This document shows, in pieces, positions 1 through 9,424 of a stretch of DNA of 32,451 nt. Under the pieces are notes generated by a model. It made no database searches. It saw only the letters and a list, made by a program, of their open reading frames with translations, and was not told where the DNA came from. The stretch comes from an uncultured Gammaproteobacteria bacterium. GTDB taxonomy: Bacteria > Pseudomonadota > Gammaproteobacteria > GCA-002705445 > GCA-002716945. A program made the position numbers and the translations under genes. How positions within the stretch are numbered: the stretch's first letter is position 1; each line of letters starts with the position of its first letter. The stretch is taken from NCBI GenBank assembly GCA_913045115.1, contig CAJWPJ010000011.1:1-32451 (forward strand), given 5' to 3'.

Positions 1-958
1 CAAGCGAACCACCCTTTAAAGCAGAGGCTTTATCTTGTGAGAGTTCTCCTGCATATTTTGAAAAATCTTCTCCGCTCATAACATTTTTTTTAACTTGAAA
101 TAATTTTTCTTTTATTTGTTCTGAGCCCTCCATCGGATTTGTTGTCAATAGTATATGGCTGACTTTATACTCATCGACTAGGATATTGCTATCAATAACT
201 TCTAGCATGGTATAACCTTTACCAGTTTTAAAAACACTACTAAATCTACTCTCATCAAGCATCTGAAGGTTGTTTTGATAAATATCAGGAAGTTTGTATA
301 TCTGAGCATCCTCTAGTAAAGTTGTTTGTATTTCGTACGCTGGATATTTTTTTTTCTGTTCTTCTATGTCCGAAACTTTTAGACCTTCGAGAATTATTTT
401 AGCTTGACTCAAGTTTAATTTGTCAGATTTATTGAGTATGATATGTTCTTTTATTTTCATCCTTCCATCTACTTCGGGTATCTGACTATTCTTCAGAAAA
501 CTTATTATTTCTTCTTCTGATACATATGCTCTATTGGTGAACTGTGTTCTAAATACCTCTTGCCTTTTAATGTTCCTTCTTAATTTATCAAGATATTTTG
601 TATAGCTTAAGTTTTGATTTTCTACTACGTCCTTCAATTGAAGCACAGTAAGCCCTTGGCTACTTGCAATAGCCTTGAGTTGATTTTGGAGATCTATATC
701 CGATACCCTTATTCCCATTCTGGAGCTTGCCTGATCTAAAAGAGATTCCTCAATTAGTTGGTCTAGGACATCATTTTTCAGTTTAGCTAGTTGAATCCTA
801 CTAAGATTATCAGCCTTTATCTCCCTCATTTTCTCATTCAACTCTGATTGCAGGATCACCCTGTCATTTACAATAACTACGACACTATCCTCTAGGGATT
901 GACTTGTATCTATGAACATCATTACTGACATTACAGCTGCAATTTTCAACTTATTCAT
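1..958 (-). CDS. surA: Periplasmic chaperone/prolyl isomerase SurA, partial (C-terminus beyond the window)
   Basis: SurA escorts unfolded outer-membrane proteins, LptD above all, across the periplasm to the BAM complex. The gene starts at 958 (ATG) and runs off the left edge, leaving about 319 of the usual ~430 residues. Visible in order: a signal peptide (MNKLKIAAVMSVMMF, ending near residue 20); the SurA N-domain with the usual VNDRVILQSEL stretch; a degenerate first parvulin domain at about 163-255; and the start of the second parvulin domain at about 262 onwards (VSHILL, then LSQDKAS and KGGSL), which resembles the second, catalytic-type parvulin domain of E. coli SurA. The start overlaps the end of lptD by 8 bases, so the two are translationally coupled in one operon, as in many gammaproteobacteria. 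Identity is firm; only the missing end is uncertain. Confidence 0.93.
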   Translation of the reverse strand, partial: MNKLKIAAVMSVMMFIDTSQSLEDSVVVIVNDRVILQSELNEKMREIKADNLSRIQLAKLKNDVLDQLIEESLLDQASSRMGIRVSDIDLQNQLKAIASSQGLTVLQLKDVVENQNLSYTKYLDKLRRNIKRQEVFRTQFTNRAYVSEEEIISFLKNSQIPEVDGRMKIKEHIILNKSDKLNLSQAKIILEGLKVSDIEEQKKKYPAYEIQTTLLEDAQIYKLPDIYQNNLQMLDESRFSSVFKTGKGYTMLEVIDSNILVDEYKVSHILLTTNPMEGSEQIKEKLFQVKKNVMSGEDFSKYAGELSQDKASALKGGSL

Positions 959-3641
959 AATCTGTCCTATCTTTATATCCAGCAATACCTCTTCTAAGTA
1001 ATGACGCAGTCTTATTGTTTGTAGTTGTTAAGCCTTTTGGCAAGAACTCAAAGAATAGTGCATTGTCTTTTTTTGCTCCCGTCCAGTAATCTCTGGCAAC
1101 AACCTTGAGAGAGTAGCAACAACCATCATACTCTAGTCCAATCATGGTATCGATTAAATCCTCGACATCTCTTCTGTTATTGGAGAAGGAATAATTATAT
1201 TTACCCACCAAAGAAAATTGATTGTTGAAAGAATATACCCCGGATAAATCAATTTCCTCACCATTGCCTCTAAAAAATCTATAATCCGCATTAAATAACC
1301 TATTTCTTGAGCCAGTGTTATCGTTGTATCTGTATCTAATATTATTTCGCATTCCATGGCCTTTGTGTGGATTGAAGACTGATCCTATAGATAACTGAGT
1401 TTTTTCACTCAACTTAGCACTCATTAAACCGATGATGTTTGAAGCATCAGAATGAGATTTTGTATTACTTGTTAGATGAACATCTCGATCATCAAAATAT
1501 ATTATTTGACCAATCGTACCGGTAAATAATTCATCACCTGAATTTTCATCTATGATCCTATGCGTTAAAGCTAGAGAAACTTGTTTTGCATCATTTATTC
1601 TATCTTCTCCATAAAATTTATTTTCAGATAGTAAAGAATATTTGAACTCTTTAAGACCAGTATCAAAAATAGGATTATTATCCTGATTTCCCACAGGAAT
1701 GTATAATAAGTAGGCCTCAGGCTCTAAGGTATAGAGCTTGTCTCCAATATATTTATCAAAATAGAGTTTACCTCGGACACTAGCTATAGCAGTAGTTTTT
1801 GATTCTGAATCAGCTGTATTATTATCTAAATTATAATCAACGTATCTTATTCCAAACTTAGGAGTTAATTCCCAACCATCTGAGATAAATGACATTTGTA
1901 CGCTCGGATAAAGTAAGTATCTTGTACCTTCCACTATCGAAGCATCTTTATGCTCAAACTTATCAATGCTTGCTTTTATGTTGTAGCCAAAAGGAGAGCC
2001 ACTTTTACTAGTGTAACCTACTTTTAATGAGGGAACTGTTTGGTATTGCTCTGTAATTCCAGTTTGAGATGGCTGGTATGTCAATGTCGACAGCTCATAG
2101 TTCATAATATTATTTTCGGTATGCTTCTCACCAAAAAGTCTAATTTCTCTCTTGACACTTGATTGACTAGATGTGCTCAATGAGTTTCCAAAATCGTCAA
2201 AATAGTCAAGATCAGATATGCGGCTGTAGGATATATCGCTATTGAGGATTGATCCAATCATATCTCTACTACCTGAAGTGAGCGTATTATACAAAACTCT
2301 TTTATCGTCAATTTTATAAAGATAACGATCTTTACCAAACTCATCATCATTTTCAAGATATGTGAAATTTAATAAACTTGAGGATTTATCTCTACCCAAA
2401 TATCTAAATTCATTATCAAATAGGATTCCTCTATCACTGAGAGATGTAATCTCAACGGTAGCATCATAATTCTCTGATAGATTAAAATAATATGGAATAG
2501 AGAGTGATGTCCCACTATCACCTTCAGAGCCAAATGATGGGGTCAATATTCCTGATTGTCGTTTGTCTGTTAGAGGATAGCTTATAAATGGCGAGTAAAA
2601 AATTGGGATGTTTTTATACTTTAGTAGCATGTTATATGAGTGCCCTCTCTCGTCTTGATTAAAGAGTTTTGTTGACGTAGTTGTAAGCTCCCAGTCGGGA
2701 TCATTTATATTACATGCTGTATAAGTTGCATCCTCTAGATGAATATCTTTATTTTTTTTAAATGTGATAGTTCTAGATTTTCCTGCTCCAATTTTTTTTG
2801 ACCTATAGTATTCTGCTTCTGTAAATTTAATATCACTATCTAAACCTCGGTACTGTGCTGTTTGTGAATGTACCGTAATTTCATTATTAAAATATTTTAC
2901 GTTTCCGGATGCGGAAACATTTTTAGTATTTGGGTAATACTTTATACTATCTGCTTTTAGCATATCTTGCTGCCTTTCAGCTTCTGCATTGCCTTCTGCT
3001 AGAAATTCATCATCAGTTTGGCTTTGCCTATCGGCTCTAATTTCAAGTGTAGATTCATCTGCAACGGCAAGCGTCTTAACGTCCTCGAAAGTTTCAAAAT
3101 TATTTAATGCACATAGCCCTAAATCTTGATCATCCTGCTCATTGAGGGAAATGGTGATAATTTTTTCTCTGACTTTGTTATTATCTTTCTTCGTGGCTTG
3201 AATAATTGGAGCATCTGAAATATCGAGTTGGGCATTCTCCATCTGCCCAAGTTTCTTGTAAAGCTTATTGTTTACTATGATCTCGAATACTCTCTCATTT
3301 TTAAATATTATATTAATACTTTTAACTTCTTTTCTATCTAAATTATTATAATGATAGTAACTCCAACGATCCTTATTGAAAGGGCTTGATGAGGGTTTTC
3401 CTAGGAGGTATTTTACTTGCTCCCTTGTTAAACCGATTTCTAGACGGTCAAAGTTCTTATCATTAAGAAGGCGACCTTGCTCGAGAGGAATAATATAAGG
3501 CTTAATTTCATAATCTGAAAGACTTTCTCTTACGTCTTTTTGAATCTCACTGAAAATATCCATTACACCAGAATGAGCTGTAGGTGTAATTATTAGAGAG
3601 ATTATTGCAAGCGATTTTTTTATATGATTATTTAGAATCAT
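951..3641 (-). CDS. lptD: LPS-assembly protein LptD with an N-terminal BamE (SmpA/OmlA)-like domain
   Basis: LptD is the outer-membrane barrel that inserts lipopolysaccharide. This 896-residue protein is about 110 residues longer than E. coli LptD. Order: signal peptide without a lipobox cysteine (to about residue 24); a BamE-like domain at about 47-121, with LEQG, then LEIGLTREQVKYLLGKP, then PFNKDRWSYY and a final strand FKNERVF; a linker; a periplasmic OstA/LptA-like domain at about 195-290; then the barrel. All four cysteines expected of LptD are present: C177, C310 and the CC pair C841-C842, so the normal disulfide assembly should be possible. I chose ATG 3641 rather than the TTG just before it (3644). 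A TATAAT box lies 7 bases upstream of the ATG and there is no clear ribosome site. The frame runs unbroken from the BamE part into the LptD part. LptD identity is very firm and the domain assignment firm; the role of the fusion is unknown. Confidence 0.93.
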   Translation of the reverse strand: MILNNHIKKSLAIISLIITPTAHSGVMDIFSEIQKDVRESLSDYEIKPYIIPLEQGRLLNDKNFDRLEIGLTREQVKYLLGKPSSSPFNKDRWSYYHYNNLDRKEVKSINIIFKNERVFEIIVNNKLYKKLGQMENAQLDISDAPIIQATKKDNNKVREKIITISLNEQDDQDLGLCALNNFETFEDVKTLAVADESTLEIRADRQSQTDDEFLAEGNAEAERQQDMLKADSIKYYPNTKNVSASGNVKYFNNEITVHSQTAQYRGLDSDIKFTEAEYYRSKKIGAGKSRTITFKKNKDIHLEDATYTACNINDPDWELTTTSTKLFNQDERGHSYNMLLKYKNIPIFYSPFISYPLTDKRQSGILTPSFGSEGDSGTSLSIPYYFNLSENYDATVEITSLSDRGILFDNEFRYLGRDKSSSLLNFTYLENDDEFGKDRYLYKIDDKRVLYNTLTSGSRDMIGSILNSDISYSRISDLDYFDDFGNSLSTSSQSSVKREIRLFGEKHTENNIMNYELSTLTYQPSQTGITEQYQTVPSLKVGYTSKSGSPFGYNIKASIDKFEHKDASIVEGTRYLLYPSVQMSFISDGWELTPKFGIRYVDYNLDNNTADSESKTTAIASVRGKLYFDKYIGDKLYTLEPEAYLLYIPVGNQDNNPIFDTGLKEFKYSLLSENKFYGEDRINDAKQVSLALTHRIIDENSGDELFTGTIGQIIYFDDRDVHLTSNTKSHSDASNIIGLMSAKLSEKTQLSIGSVFNPHKGHGMRNNIRYRYNDNTGSRNRLFNADYRFFRGNGEEIDLSGVYSFNNQFSLVGKYNYSFSNNRRDVEDLIDTMIGLEYDGCCYSLKVVARDYWTGAKKDNALFFEFLPKGLTTTNNKTASLLRRGIAGYKDRTDYE

Positions 3642-3648
3642 CAAGAGA

Positions 3649-3675
3649 ATTATAGCACTAGTCTGACTTTATCAA
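3649..3675 (-). promoter_or_regulatory. Probable leaderless promoter of lptD-surA
   Basis: Reading the minus strand, TTGATA (3675-3670) is followed after 15 bases by TATAAT (3654-3649), and the lptD ATG begins 7 bases further on. Transcription would then begin at or within a base or two of the start codon. This would let lptD-surA be transcribed separately from hppA-adk upstream. The boxes are seen directly; the function is inferred. Confidence 0.5.
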
Positions 3676-3683
3676 ATAAATTA

Positions 3684-4325
3684 TCAGTTTTTAATAATAG
3701 AAATAATCTCATCAGTCAACCTTTGGGGGCCATCCTCGCCTCCAATGATTCTATGCAAGACACCTTTTTTTTTATAGAAATTAATTATTGGCTCAGTCTG
3801 TTCAGAATAGACTTTTAACCTATTAGAGACAGTTTCCTCGTTATCATCGACTCTCTTTACAAAAACCCCGTCGCCGCACTTATCACCCTCTCTGAAATCT
3901 GAGAAAAACTCATTTTCTATTTTTCCACATGTATCACATGTTATTCTTCCCACACACCTTTTGATTATCAAATCTGTTGGCACATCAATGAGAAAGACAT
4001 ATTCTATCGACAGCTCAAGACTTTTTAATAGTTCATCTAAGCTAGAGGCTTGTGAAAGATTTCTTGGAAAACCATCGAGTATAAAACCATTTTCGCATTC
4101 GCTAGAACTAATTTTTTTTGATACCAATTGCAAAACAATGTCATCGCTAACAAATTGTCCTGAGGACATAATCCTTTTAAGCTCTTGACCCATCTCGGAC
4201 CCTGATGAGGTTTCAGCTCGAAGCAAATCTCCAGTAGATATTTGGGGGATATTGAATTTGTTTTCAATATTTTTTGATTGTGTCCCCTTGCCTGAACCTG
4301 GCGCCCCTAAGAAAAGTATATTCAT
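3684..4325 (-). CDS. adk: Adenylate kinase
   Basis: Catalyses ATP + AMP = 2 ADP in the cytoplasm. The 213 residues are a normal full length. The P-loop GAPGSGKGT lies at 8-16, followed by the AMP-binding STGDLLR (30-36) and DGFPRN (84-89). The LID domain carries C130, C133 and C150 at the spacing of zinc-containing adenylate kinases. The fourth ligand position (153) is Gly, with Asp at 152, so the zinc site looks incomplete or shifted. The gene lies 20 bases downstream of hppA on the same strand and 42 bases before lptD, so hppA-adk probably form one transcript. Start ATG 4325 fits the family N-terminus exactly. Confidence 0.97.
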   Translation of the reverse strand: MNILFLGAPGSGKGTQSKNIENKFNIPQISTGDLLRAETSSGSEMGQELKRIMSSGQFVSDDIVLQLVSKKISSSECENGFILDGFPRNLSQASSLDELLKSLELSIEYVFLIDVPTDLIIKRCVGRITCDTCGKIENEFFSDFREGDKCGDGVFVKRVDDNEETVSNRLKVYSEQTEPIINFYKKKGVLHRIIGGEDGPQRLTDEIISIIKN

Positions 4326-4345
4326 GTCTTATCTCCCAAATAAAA

Positions 4346-6361
4346 TTATAGTAATGGCGCAATCACAAGACTTACAATAGCCATCACATTAATCAATATA
4401 TTCATCGATGGCCCAGAAGTATCTTTGAGCGGATCGCCGACTGTGTCACCTACAACTGCGGCTTTGTGCGTATCTGACCCTTTGCCACCAAAATTACCTT
4501 TTTCTACAAATTTTTTTGCATTATCCCAAGCCCCACCAGAGTTTGACATTGTGAGAGCCAATAATATACAACTTACAAGCCCTCCACCCAAAAGACCTCC
4601 AAGCATTTCTGGGCCAAATAAAAATCCAACCAGTACGGGTGAAAATACTGCAATTGCTCCTGGCATAACCATTTTCTTCAAAGCAGCCCCAGTTGCAATC
4701 TCCACGCACTTTTGATTATCTGGTTTGCCTGTTCCTTCAAGTAAACCAGGTATTTCTCTAAATTGTCTCCTAATTTCGTTTATCATGCTGTACGCAGCGT
4801 CTCCAACAGCTGTGATTGTTAAAGACCCTACAAGAAACGGAATCATACCTCCAATAAATAGTCCAATTAGCACGTTTGTGTCAGTCAAGAGTAATTGAAT
4901 TGGCTCTTGTCTGCTGTGGTTTACCTCTTGAACAAACGCTGTAATAATCGCTAAAGCAGCCAATGCAGCCGCTCCTATAGCAAAGCCTTTACCTATTGCA
5001 GCAGTTGTATTTCCAACTTCATCTAAACTATCAGTAATTTTTCTAGTACTTTCACCAAGGGCGCCCATCTCGGCAATACCGCCCGCATTATCAGCAATTG
5101 GACCATACGCATCAATTGCCATTGTGATCCCAACTGTTGCTAACATACCCACAGCCGCAATACCCACACCATAAAGTCCAGCAAAATGATTTGATAAGAA
5201 GATAATTATAACTAACGTAAGGACAGGAACTACAACAGATTGAAGACCAATAGACAAGCCGGTTGTAATCACAGTAGCAGAACCAGTTTGTCCTTGTTCA
5301 GCAATTTTTCTTACCGGGGCACCACCTGTATAATATTCTGTTACAAGCCCAATGATTATGCCCCCGATGGTTCCCGATAGAACTGCATACCATGCATTTG
5401 CTGTTAAACCCAGTGATACGATTACAAAATATGCTAAGACTATAAATGATATTGCTGAGGCGAACGTTCCTCCTCTGAGAGAATTTGCAATGTTTGTCTC
5501 GTCACTGCCATCCCTTGATGCAAGAACCCTTATAATAACTATTCCTATAATTGAACAGAATAATCCAAGCGATGCAAGAGCGAGCGGAAGAGACATTAGG
5601 GTTTCTCTGGAGCCTAATTGAATTAAATCTGCTTCTACCATAGTAGATGCAATCGCTATAGTTGCTATTATTGCACCGCAGTATGATTCAAATATATCAG
5701 ATCCCATACCTGCGACATCACCTACATTGTCACCAACATTGTCCGCTATAACTCCGGGGTTTCTTGGATCATCTTCAGGGATATCTTTCTCAACTTTACC
5801 AACAAGGTCTGCTCCAACATCAGCAGACTTTGTGAAAATACCACCACCAACTCTTGAGAATAGAGCAACCGTCGATGCCCCCATACCAAATCCATGAATT
5901 GTTGAAGCAGTCTCAGGGTCTGAACCATACAAGATGTATAAGAGACCCAAACCTAATAATCCCATAGCAGCTACAGTAAGACCCATTATTGAACCACCAA
6001 AAAATGCAACTGATAAACTATCACTCACCCCCGAGTTCTGCGCAGCTGTGGCAGTTCTAACATTCGCTTTAGTTGCTGTGTACATGCCAATAAAGCCAGT
6101 TATTGACGAGCTTAGTGCGCCGACTATGAATGCTATAGTGCTACTTAATCCTAATCCTATATATATTCCAAATATTAGTATCAATGAGAACATGAACAGT
6201 ATGGAATACTCTTTCTTCATGAAAGCCATGGCGCCGAGATGTATTTCGTCTGAGATATCTGTTAAGTTTTTATCACCGGCAGGATATTTTTTCACTTGCA
6301 CATAAAGCAAATATGACGCTAAGAGCCCTGTAAATCCAAGTATTATAGGTACAAAATTCAT
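4346..6361 (-). CDS. hppA: Membrane-bound ion-pumping pyrophosphatase, K+-dependent type
   Basis: Hydrolyses pyrophosphate and uses the energy to pump H+ or Na+ across the cytoplasmic membrane. The 671 residues and many hydrophobic segments fit the family. Signature acidic motifs are present: [11 protein letters not shown] at 181-191, DNVGDNVGD at 207-215, and [13 protein letters not shown] at 638-650. The [10 protein letters not shown] motif (450-459) has Ala454 and Gly457 where K+-independent enzymes have Lys and Thr, so this is the K+-dependent class. Glu225 in DIFESY sits where Na+-pumping members carry their key glutamate, so Na+ transport is possible but not proven. It is divergent from mrdA with 61 bases between. 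On its strand a GGTGA ribosome site precedes the ATG, and a TATTAT box overlaps the mrdA -10 box. Confidence 0.96.
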   Translation of the reverse strand: MNFVPIILGFTGLLASYLLYVQVKKYPAGDKNLTDISDEIHLGAMAFMKKEYSILFMFSLILIFGIYIGLGLSSTIAFIVGALSSSITGFIGMYTATKANVRTATAAQNSGVSDSLSVAFFGGSIMGLTVAAMGLLGLGLLYILYGSDPETASTIHGFGMGASTVALFSRVGGGIFTKSADVGADLVGKVEKDIPEDDPRNPGVIADNVGDNVGDVAGMGSDIFESYCGAIIATIAIASTMVEADLIQLGSRETLMSLPLALASLGLFCSIIGIVIIRVLASRDGSDETNIANSLRGGTFASAISFIVLAYFVIVSLGLTANAWYAVLSGTIGGIIIGLVTEYYTGGAPVRKIAEQGQTGSATVITTGLSIGLQSVVVPVLTLVIIIFLSNHFAGLYGVGIAAVGMLATVGITMAIDAYGPIADNAGGIAEMGALGESTRKITDSLDEVGNTTAAIGKGFAIGAAALAALAIITAFVQEVNHSRQEPIQLLLTDTNVLIGLFIGGMIPFLVGSLTITAVGDAAYSMINEIRRQFREIPGLLEGTGKPDNQKCVEIATGAALKKMVMPGAIAVFSPVLVGFLFGPEMLGGLLGGGLVSCILLALTMSNSGGAWDNAKKFVEKGNFGGKGSDTHKAAVVGDTVGDPLKDTSGPSMNILINVMAIVSLVIAPLL

Positions 6362-6410
6362 ATTAAATCACCGTTTGTCCTTTTTTTGTTTTCCTTTTCA
6401 AATTCTTACT

Positions 6411-6416
6411 TATAAT
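6411..6416 (+). promoter_or_regulatory. TATAAT -10 box of mrdA, probably leaderless
   Basis: A perfect TATAAT stands 6 bases before the ATG at 6423, with no purine-rich ribosome site between. Initiation about 7 bases after the box would put the transcript's first base at the start codon. This also decides the start of mrdA: a reading frame open from 6375 would begin upstream of the promoter. No strong -35 box is seen. The minus-strand -10 candidate for hppA overlaps it (6412-6417). Confidence 0.5.
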
Positions 6417-6422
6417 ACAAAT

Positions 6423-8324
6423 ATGGTAAGTAAGCATCGCAATGAGACTATCAGAAAAAGACATAGGTTTGAAGAAAAAACTGGCTGGGAGGATATAAAT
6501 GACCCTGTCCGTGATAGAGCATCACATAAGCTAAGAGCACTTATTGCCTCAGGTATAGTTTTCGTGATTTCTATATTTTATCTTGATCATATATTCCAGA
6601 TACAGATTAATGATCACGAATTATATACAACCAAAGCTGAAGATAATCGTATACGCGTCAGGCCAATAGAACCGATTAGAGGGAATATATTAGATAGGAA
6701 TGGCATTACGTTAGCAGAGAGTTTTGATACATTTGATATAATTGCAAAAAAAGAGAATATCGTCTCTGAACGAAATTTCTTACTAAATTCACAAAAAGTT
6801 TTTAAATTTGAAAAAAAAGATATTGATAGACTCAAAAGAGAATTTAAAAACGGAAGACTTAAAGAAGTTACTCTTAAAAAAAATACCACAATGGAAGAAT
6901 TTACTAAATTATCTGTAGACCAATACCTTCTTCCTGAGATGGAGCTAATTGTAAAATCGAATAGACGTTATATTTTTCCAGAGGCTACGTCACATGTACT
7001 TGGTTATACAGGAAAACTGTCTGAGAACGATTTTAATTCAACTGTTGAGATTAAAGAGGGCATGACAACTGTTGGTAAGGTAGGTGTCGAGAGATTCTAT
7101 CAAAATCTTTTATCAGGCACACCAGGATTTGAGAAATTAGAAACTAATGCAAATAACGAGATTATAAGAGTCTTAGAGAAAAAATCGGCTACCAGGGGTA
7201 GCGACGTGTATCTGACAATCGATGCCAAACTTCAAAACTACACTTATGAATTACTACAAGGACAGAGAGGTTCTATCATAGTTATGGATCCCCATAACGG
7301 GGATATTTTAAGTTTCGTGAGCCACCCTGGCTACGATATTAACTTATTTGCAAGAGGTATATCCTCTAAAGATTATAATAAATTACTTAAGGATAAAGCA
7401 AAGCCGTTATTCAATAGAGCTCTCGTAGGTCAGTATCCACCAGGTTCTACTGTTAAGCCTTTTTTTGGAATCGTAGCCCTCGAGGACGGTATAATTGATA
7501 AATCGAAAGTTTTTGCATGCACCGGGGCATATAAACTAGAAAATTACAAAAGACCCTTCAAGTGCTGGAAAAAGGATGGACACATGAATGTCAATTTATC
7601 CTCAGCAGTTGCGTCTTCTTGTGATGTATTTTTTTACCGCTTAGCAGAAATCTCAGGGATTGATATGATTCATGATAAATTACAAAAATTTGGATTCGGA
7701 CAAAAAACATATGTTGATCTATATGGAGAAAAACGAGGATTATTGCCATCGAGAGAATGGAAATCCCAGTCTAGGCAATCTGCCTGGTACCCAGGTGAAA
7801 CGTTGAATGTCGGAATTGGGCAAGGTTATTTTTTAGCAACACCTCTTCAGCTCGCAAATGCTACCGCGCTTCTTGCGAGTGGTGGATCATCCGTCACTCC
7901 ACATTTGTTTTTAAGAAGTATTGATAGGATTAAAAATGAAGTATCTAACTTTAGTTATAGTGATAATAAAAATGAAATTGAGATTGATACTGATAGTTTA
8001 CATGTTGTTAATGAAGCAATGTGGCGCGTTGTTTATGACAAGAGCATTGGAACGGCTTCACACATAAAAAAAATTGATAGTCTTGAGTTTGCTGGCAAAA
8101 CTGGAACCGCTCAAGTTTATAATTTAGATAAAGGAAAAACAGGAACTAAATCATTACAAGACCATGCTCTCTTTATAAGCTTTGCACCTTTTGAGAGTCC
8201 TGAAATTGTAGTATCAGTTATAGTTGATAATGGCGGAAGTGGCTCAGCAGTAGCTGCACCGATTGCTAGAAATATTATTAACTACTATTTTGAAAATATT
8301 AAACCCAAGGTTGCAATGCAATGA
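6423..8324 (+). CDS. mrdA: Penicillin-binding protein 2 (elongation transpeptidase)
   Basis: The DD-transpeptidase of the rod complex, which cross-links peptidoglycan during side-wall growth together with the RodA polymerase. From ATG 6423 the protein has 633 residues: a short basic cytoplasmic tail, one membrane anchor at about 37-57, the PBP dimerisation domain opening with RGNILDRNG, and the transpeptidase domain. Catalytic motifs are S342-T-V-K345 (in PPGSTVKPF), SSCD in the second motif, and KTGTAQ in the third. The frame is open 16 codons further upstream, but those residues look unlike a PBP2 N-terminus and precede the -10 box. It overlaps rodA by 4 bases (ATGA), so synthesis of the two partners is coupled. 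Confidence 0.96.
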   Translation: MVSKHRNETIRKRHRFEEKTGWEDINDPVRDRASHKLRALIASGIVFVISIFYLDHIFQIQINDHELYTTKAEDNRIRVRPIEPIRGNILDRNGITLAESFDTFDIIAKKENIVSERNFLLNSQKVFKFEKKDIDRLKREFKNGRLKEVTLKKNTTMEEFTKLSVDQYLLPEMELIVKSNRRYIFPEATSHVLGYTGKLSENDFNSTVEIKEGMTTVGKVGVERFYQNLLSGTPGFEKLETNANNEIIRVLEKKSATRGSDVYLTIDAKLQNYTYELLQGQRGSIIVMDPHNGDILSFVSHPGYDINLFARGISSKDYNKLLKDKAKPLFNRALVGQYPPGSTVKPFFGIVALEDGIIDKSKVFACTGAYKLENYKRPFKCWKKDGHMNVNLSSAVASSCDVFFYRLAEISGIDMIHDKLQKFGFGQKTYVDLYGEKRGLLPSREWKSQSRQSAWYPGETLNVGIGQGYFLATPLQLANATALLASGGSSVTPHLFLRSIDRIKNEVSNFSYSDNKNEIEIDTDSLHVVNEAMWRVVYDKSIGTASHIKKIDSLEFAGKTGTAQVYNLDKGKTGTKSLQDHALFISFAPFESPEIVVSVIVDNGGSGSAVAAPIARNIINYYFENIKPKVAMQ

Positions 8325-9424
8325 GATATGCATCAAACGAATTTGGCGGCATATCTTCACTTTTGAAAATTGATTTAAAACTATTTGTGATTGTAATGAT
8401 GATAGTATTTTTAGGTTTGGCTACACTCTTTAGTGTATCAAATGGAGACAATACTCTCATGTTTAAACAAAGTATAAGAATTATTATTGGCTTAGTTGCT
8501 ATGATTTTACTTGCCCAAATTCATCCAGACAATTTTAGACTATTTTCTCCCGCTTTATACTTTATTGGTTTGCTACTTTTGATATTGACTATATTCTTTG
8601 GCGTTGGTAAGTCTGCTGATCGTTGGCTAGATTTTTACTTTGTAAGATTTCAACCGTCAGAGTTGATGAAAATATTTGTTCCCTTGATGATAGCATCGTT
8701 CTATTCGGATAAATCACTACCACCCAAATTTAAAAACTTAGTAGTTGCAGTTCTCATAATAATTGTACCAGCGTTATTAATTGCTAAACAACCCGATTTA
8801 GGGACAGCAATTTTAATAACTAGTTCAGGTATAATTGCGATCTTTCTATCTGGAATTCGACTAGCACACATTTTTTTGGGCCTGGTTTTTGTCATAGGCG
8901 CCATCCCTCTTTTGTGGTCGCAAATGTATGATTATCAAAAATCTAGAATCTTATCTTTTTTTAGTCCTGACCAAGACGTATTAGGTTCTGGCTATCATCT
9001 TGTCCAATCTAAAATAGCTTTGGGTTCTGGAGGTCTATTTGGTAAAGGGTATATGAATGGCACTCAATCTAAATTAGATTTCCTTCCTGAAAATCACACT
9101 GATTTTATTTTTTCTGCTTATGGAGAAGAGTTTGGTTTTATGGGAGTCTTGATATTAATTTTATTATATGTACTTGCTACTTTTAGGGGCATGAGCATCT
9201 CAATCAAAGCAACTGATAATTTCTCAAGAATCTTGTCTGGAACTTTGATCCTGACCATATTTTTGTATGTGCTTGTGAATGTTGGAATGGTTATCGGCAT
9301 TCTACCCATTGTAGGTGCACCGCTACCATTTATGAGTTATGGAGGAACATCAATGTTGACTGTATTTGCCGCTCTAGGAATTATCATGTCAATTAAATCA
9401 CACCAGAGGCTCATGAGAAAATGA
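8321..9424 (+). CDS. rodA: Rod-shape SEDS glycosyltransferase RodA
   Basis: RodA polymerises lipid II into glycan strands for cell elongation and works as a pair with PBP2. The 367 residues are a normal length, with about ten hydrophobic segments. Family signatures are seen: FQPSELMKI near residue 113, KQPDLGTA in the middle loop, GSGYHLVQSKIALGSGG, LPENHTDFIFS, and the C-terminal MSYGGTSM. The start overlaps the end of mrdA by 4 bases, and the stop overlaps the start of mltB by 4 bases. The three genes are therefore almost certainly translated from one message. Confidence 0.97.
   Translation: MRYASNEFGGISSLLKIDLKLFVIVMMIVFLGLATLFSVSNGDNTLMFKQSIRIIIGLVAMILLAQIHPDNFRLFSPALYFIGLLLLILTIFFGVGKSADRWLDFYFVRFQPSELMKIFVPLMIASFYSDKSLPPKFKNLVVAVLIIIVPALLIAKQPDLGTAILITSSGIIAIFLSGIRLAHIFLGLVFVIGAIPLLWSQMYDYQKSRILSFFSPDQDVLGSGYHLVQSKIALGSGGLFGKGYMNGTQSKLDFLPENHTDFIFSAYGEEFGFMGVLILILLYVLATFRGMSISIKATDNFSRILSGTLILTIFLYVLVNVGMVIGILPIVGAPLPFMSYGGTSMLTVFAALGIIMSIKSHQRLMRK

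Noticed and set aside
1154-1357. A 67-codon frame on the same strand inside lptD
   Set aside because: It is a different frame within the LptD barrel coding region, without recognisable features.
4425-6305. Several plus-strand open frames opposite hppA
   Set aside because: They are shadows of a highly conserved coding sequence, with no ribosome sites or domain signatures of their own.
6375-6422. A 16-residue N-terminal extension of PBP2
   Set aside because: It lies upstream of and across the -10 box, and PBP2 proteins begin close to the ATG at 6423.
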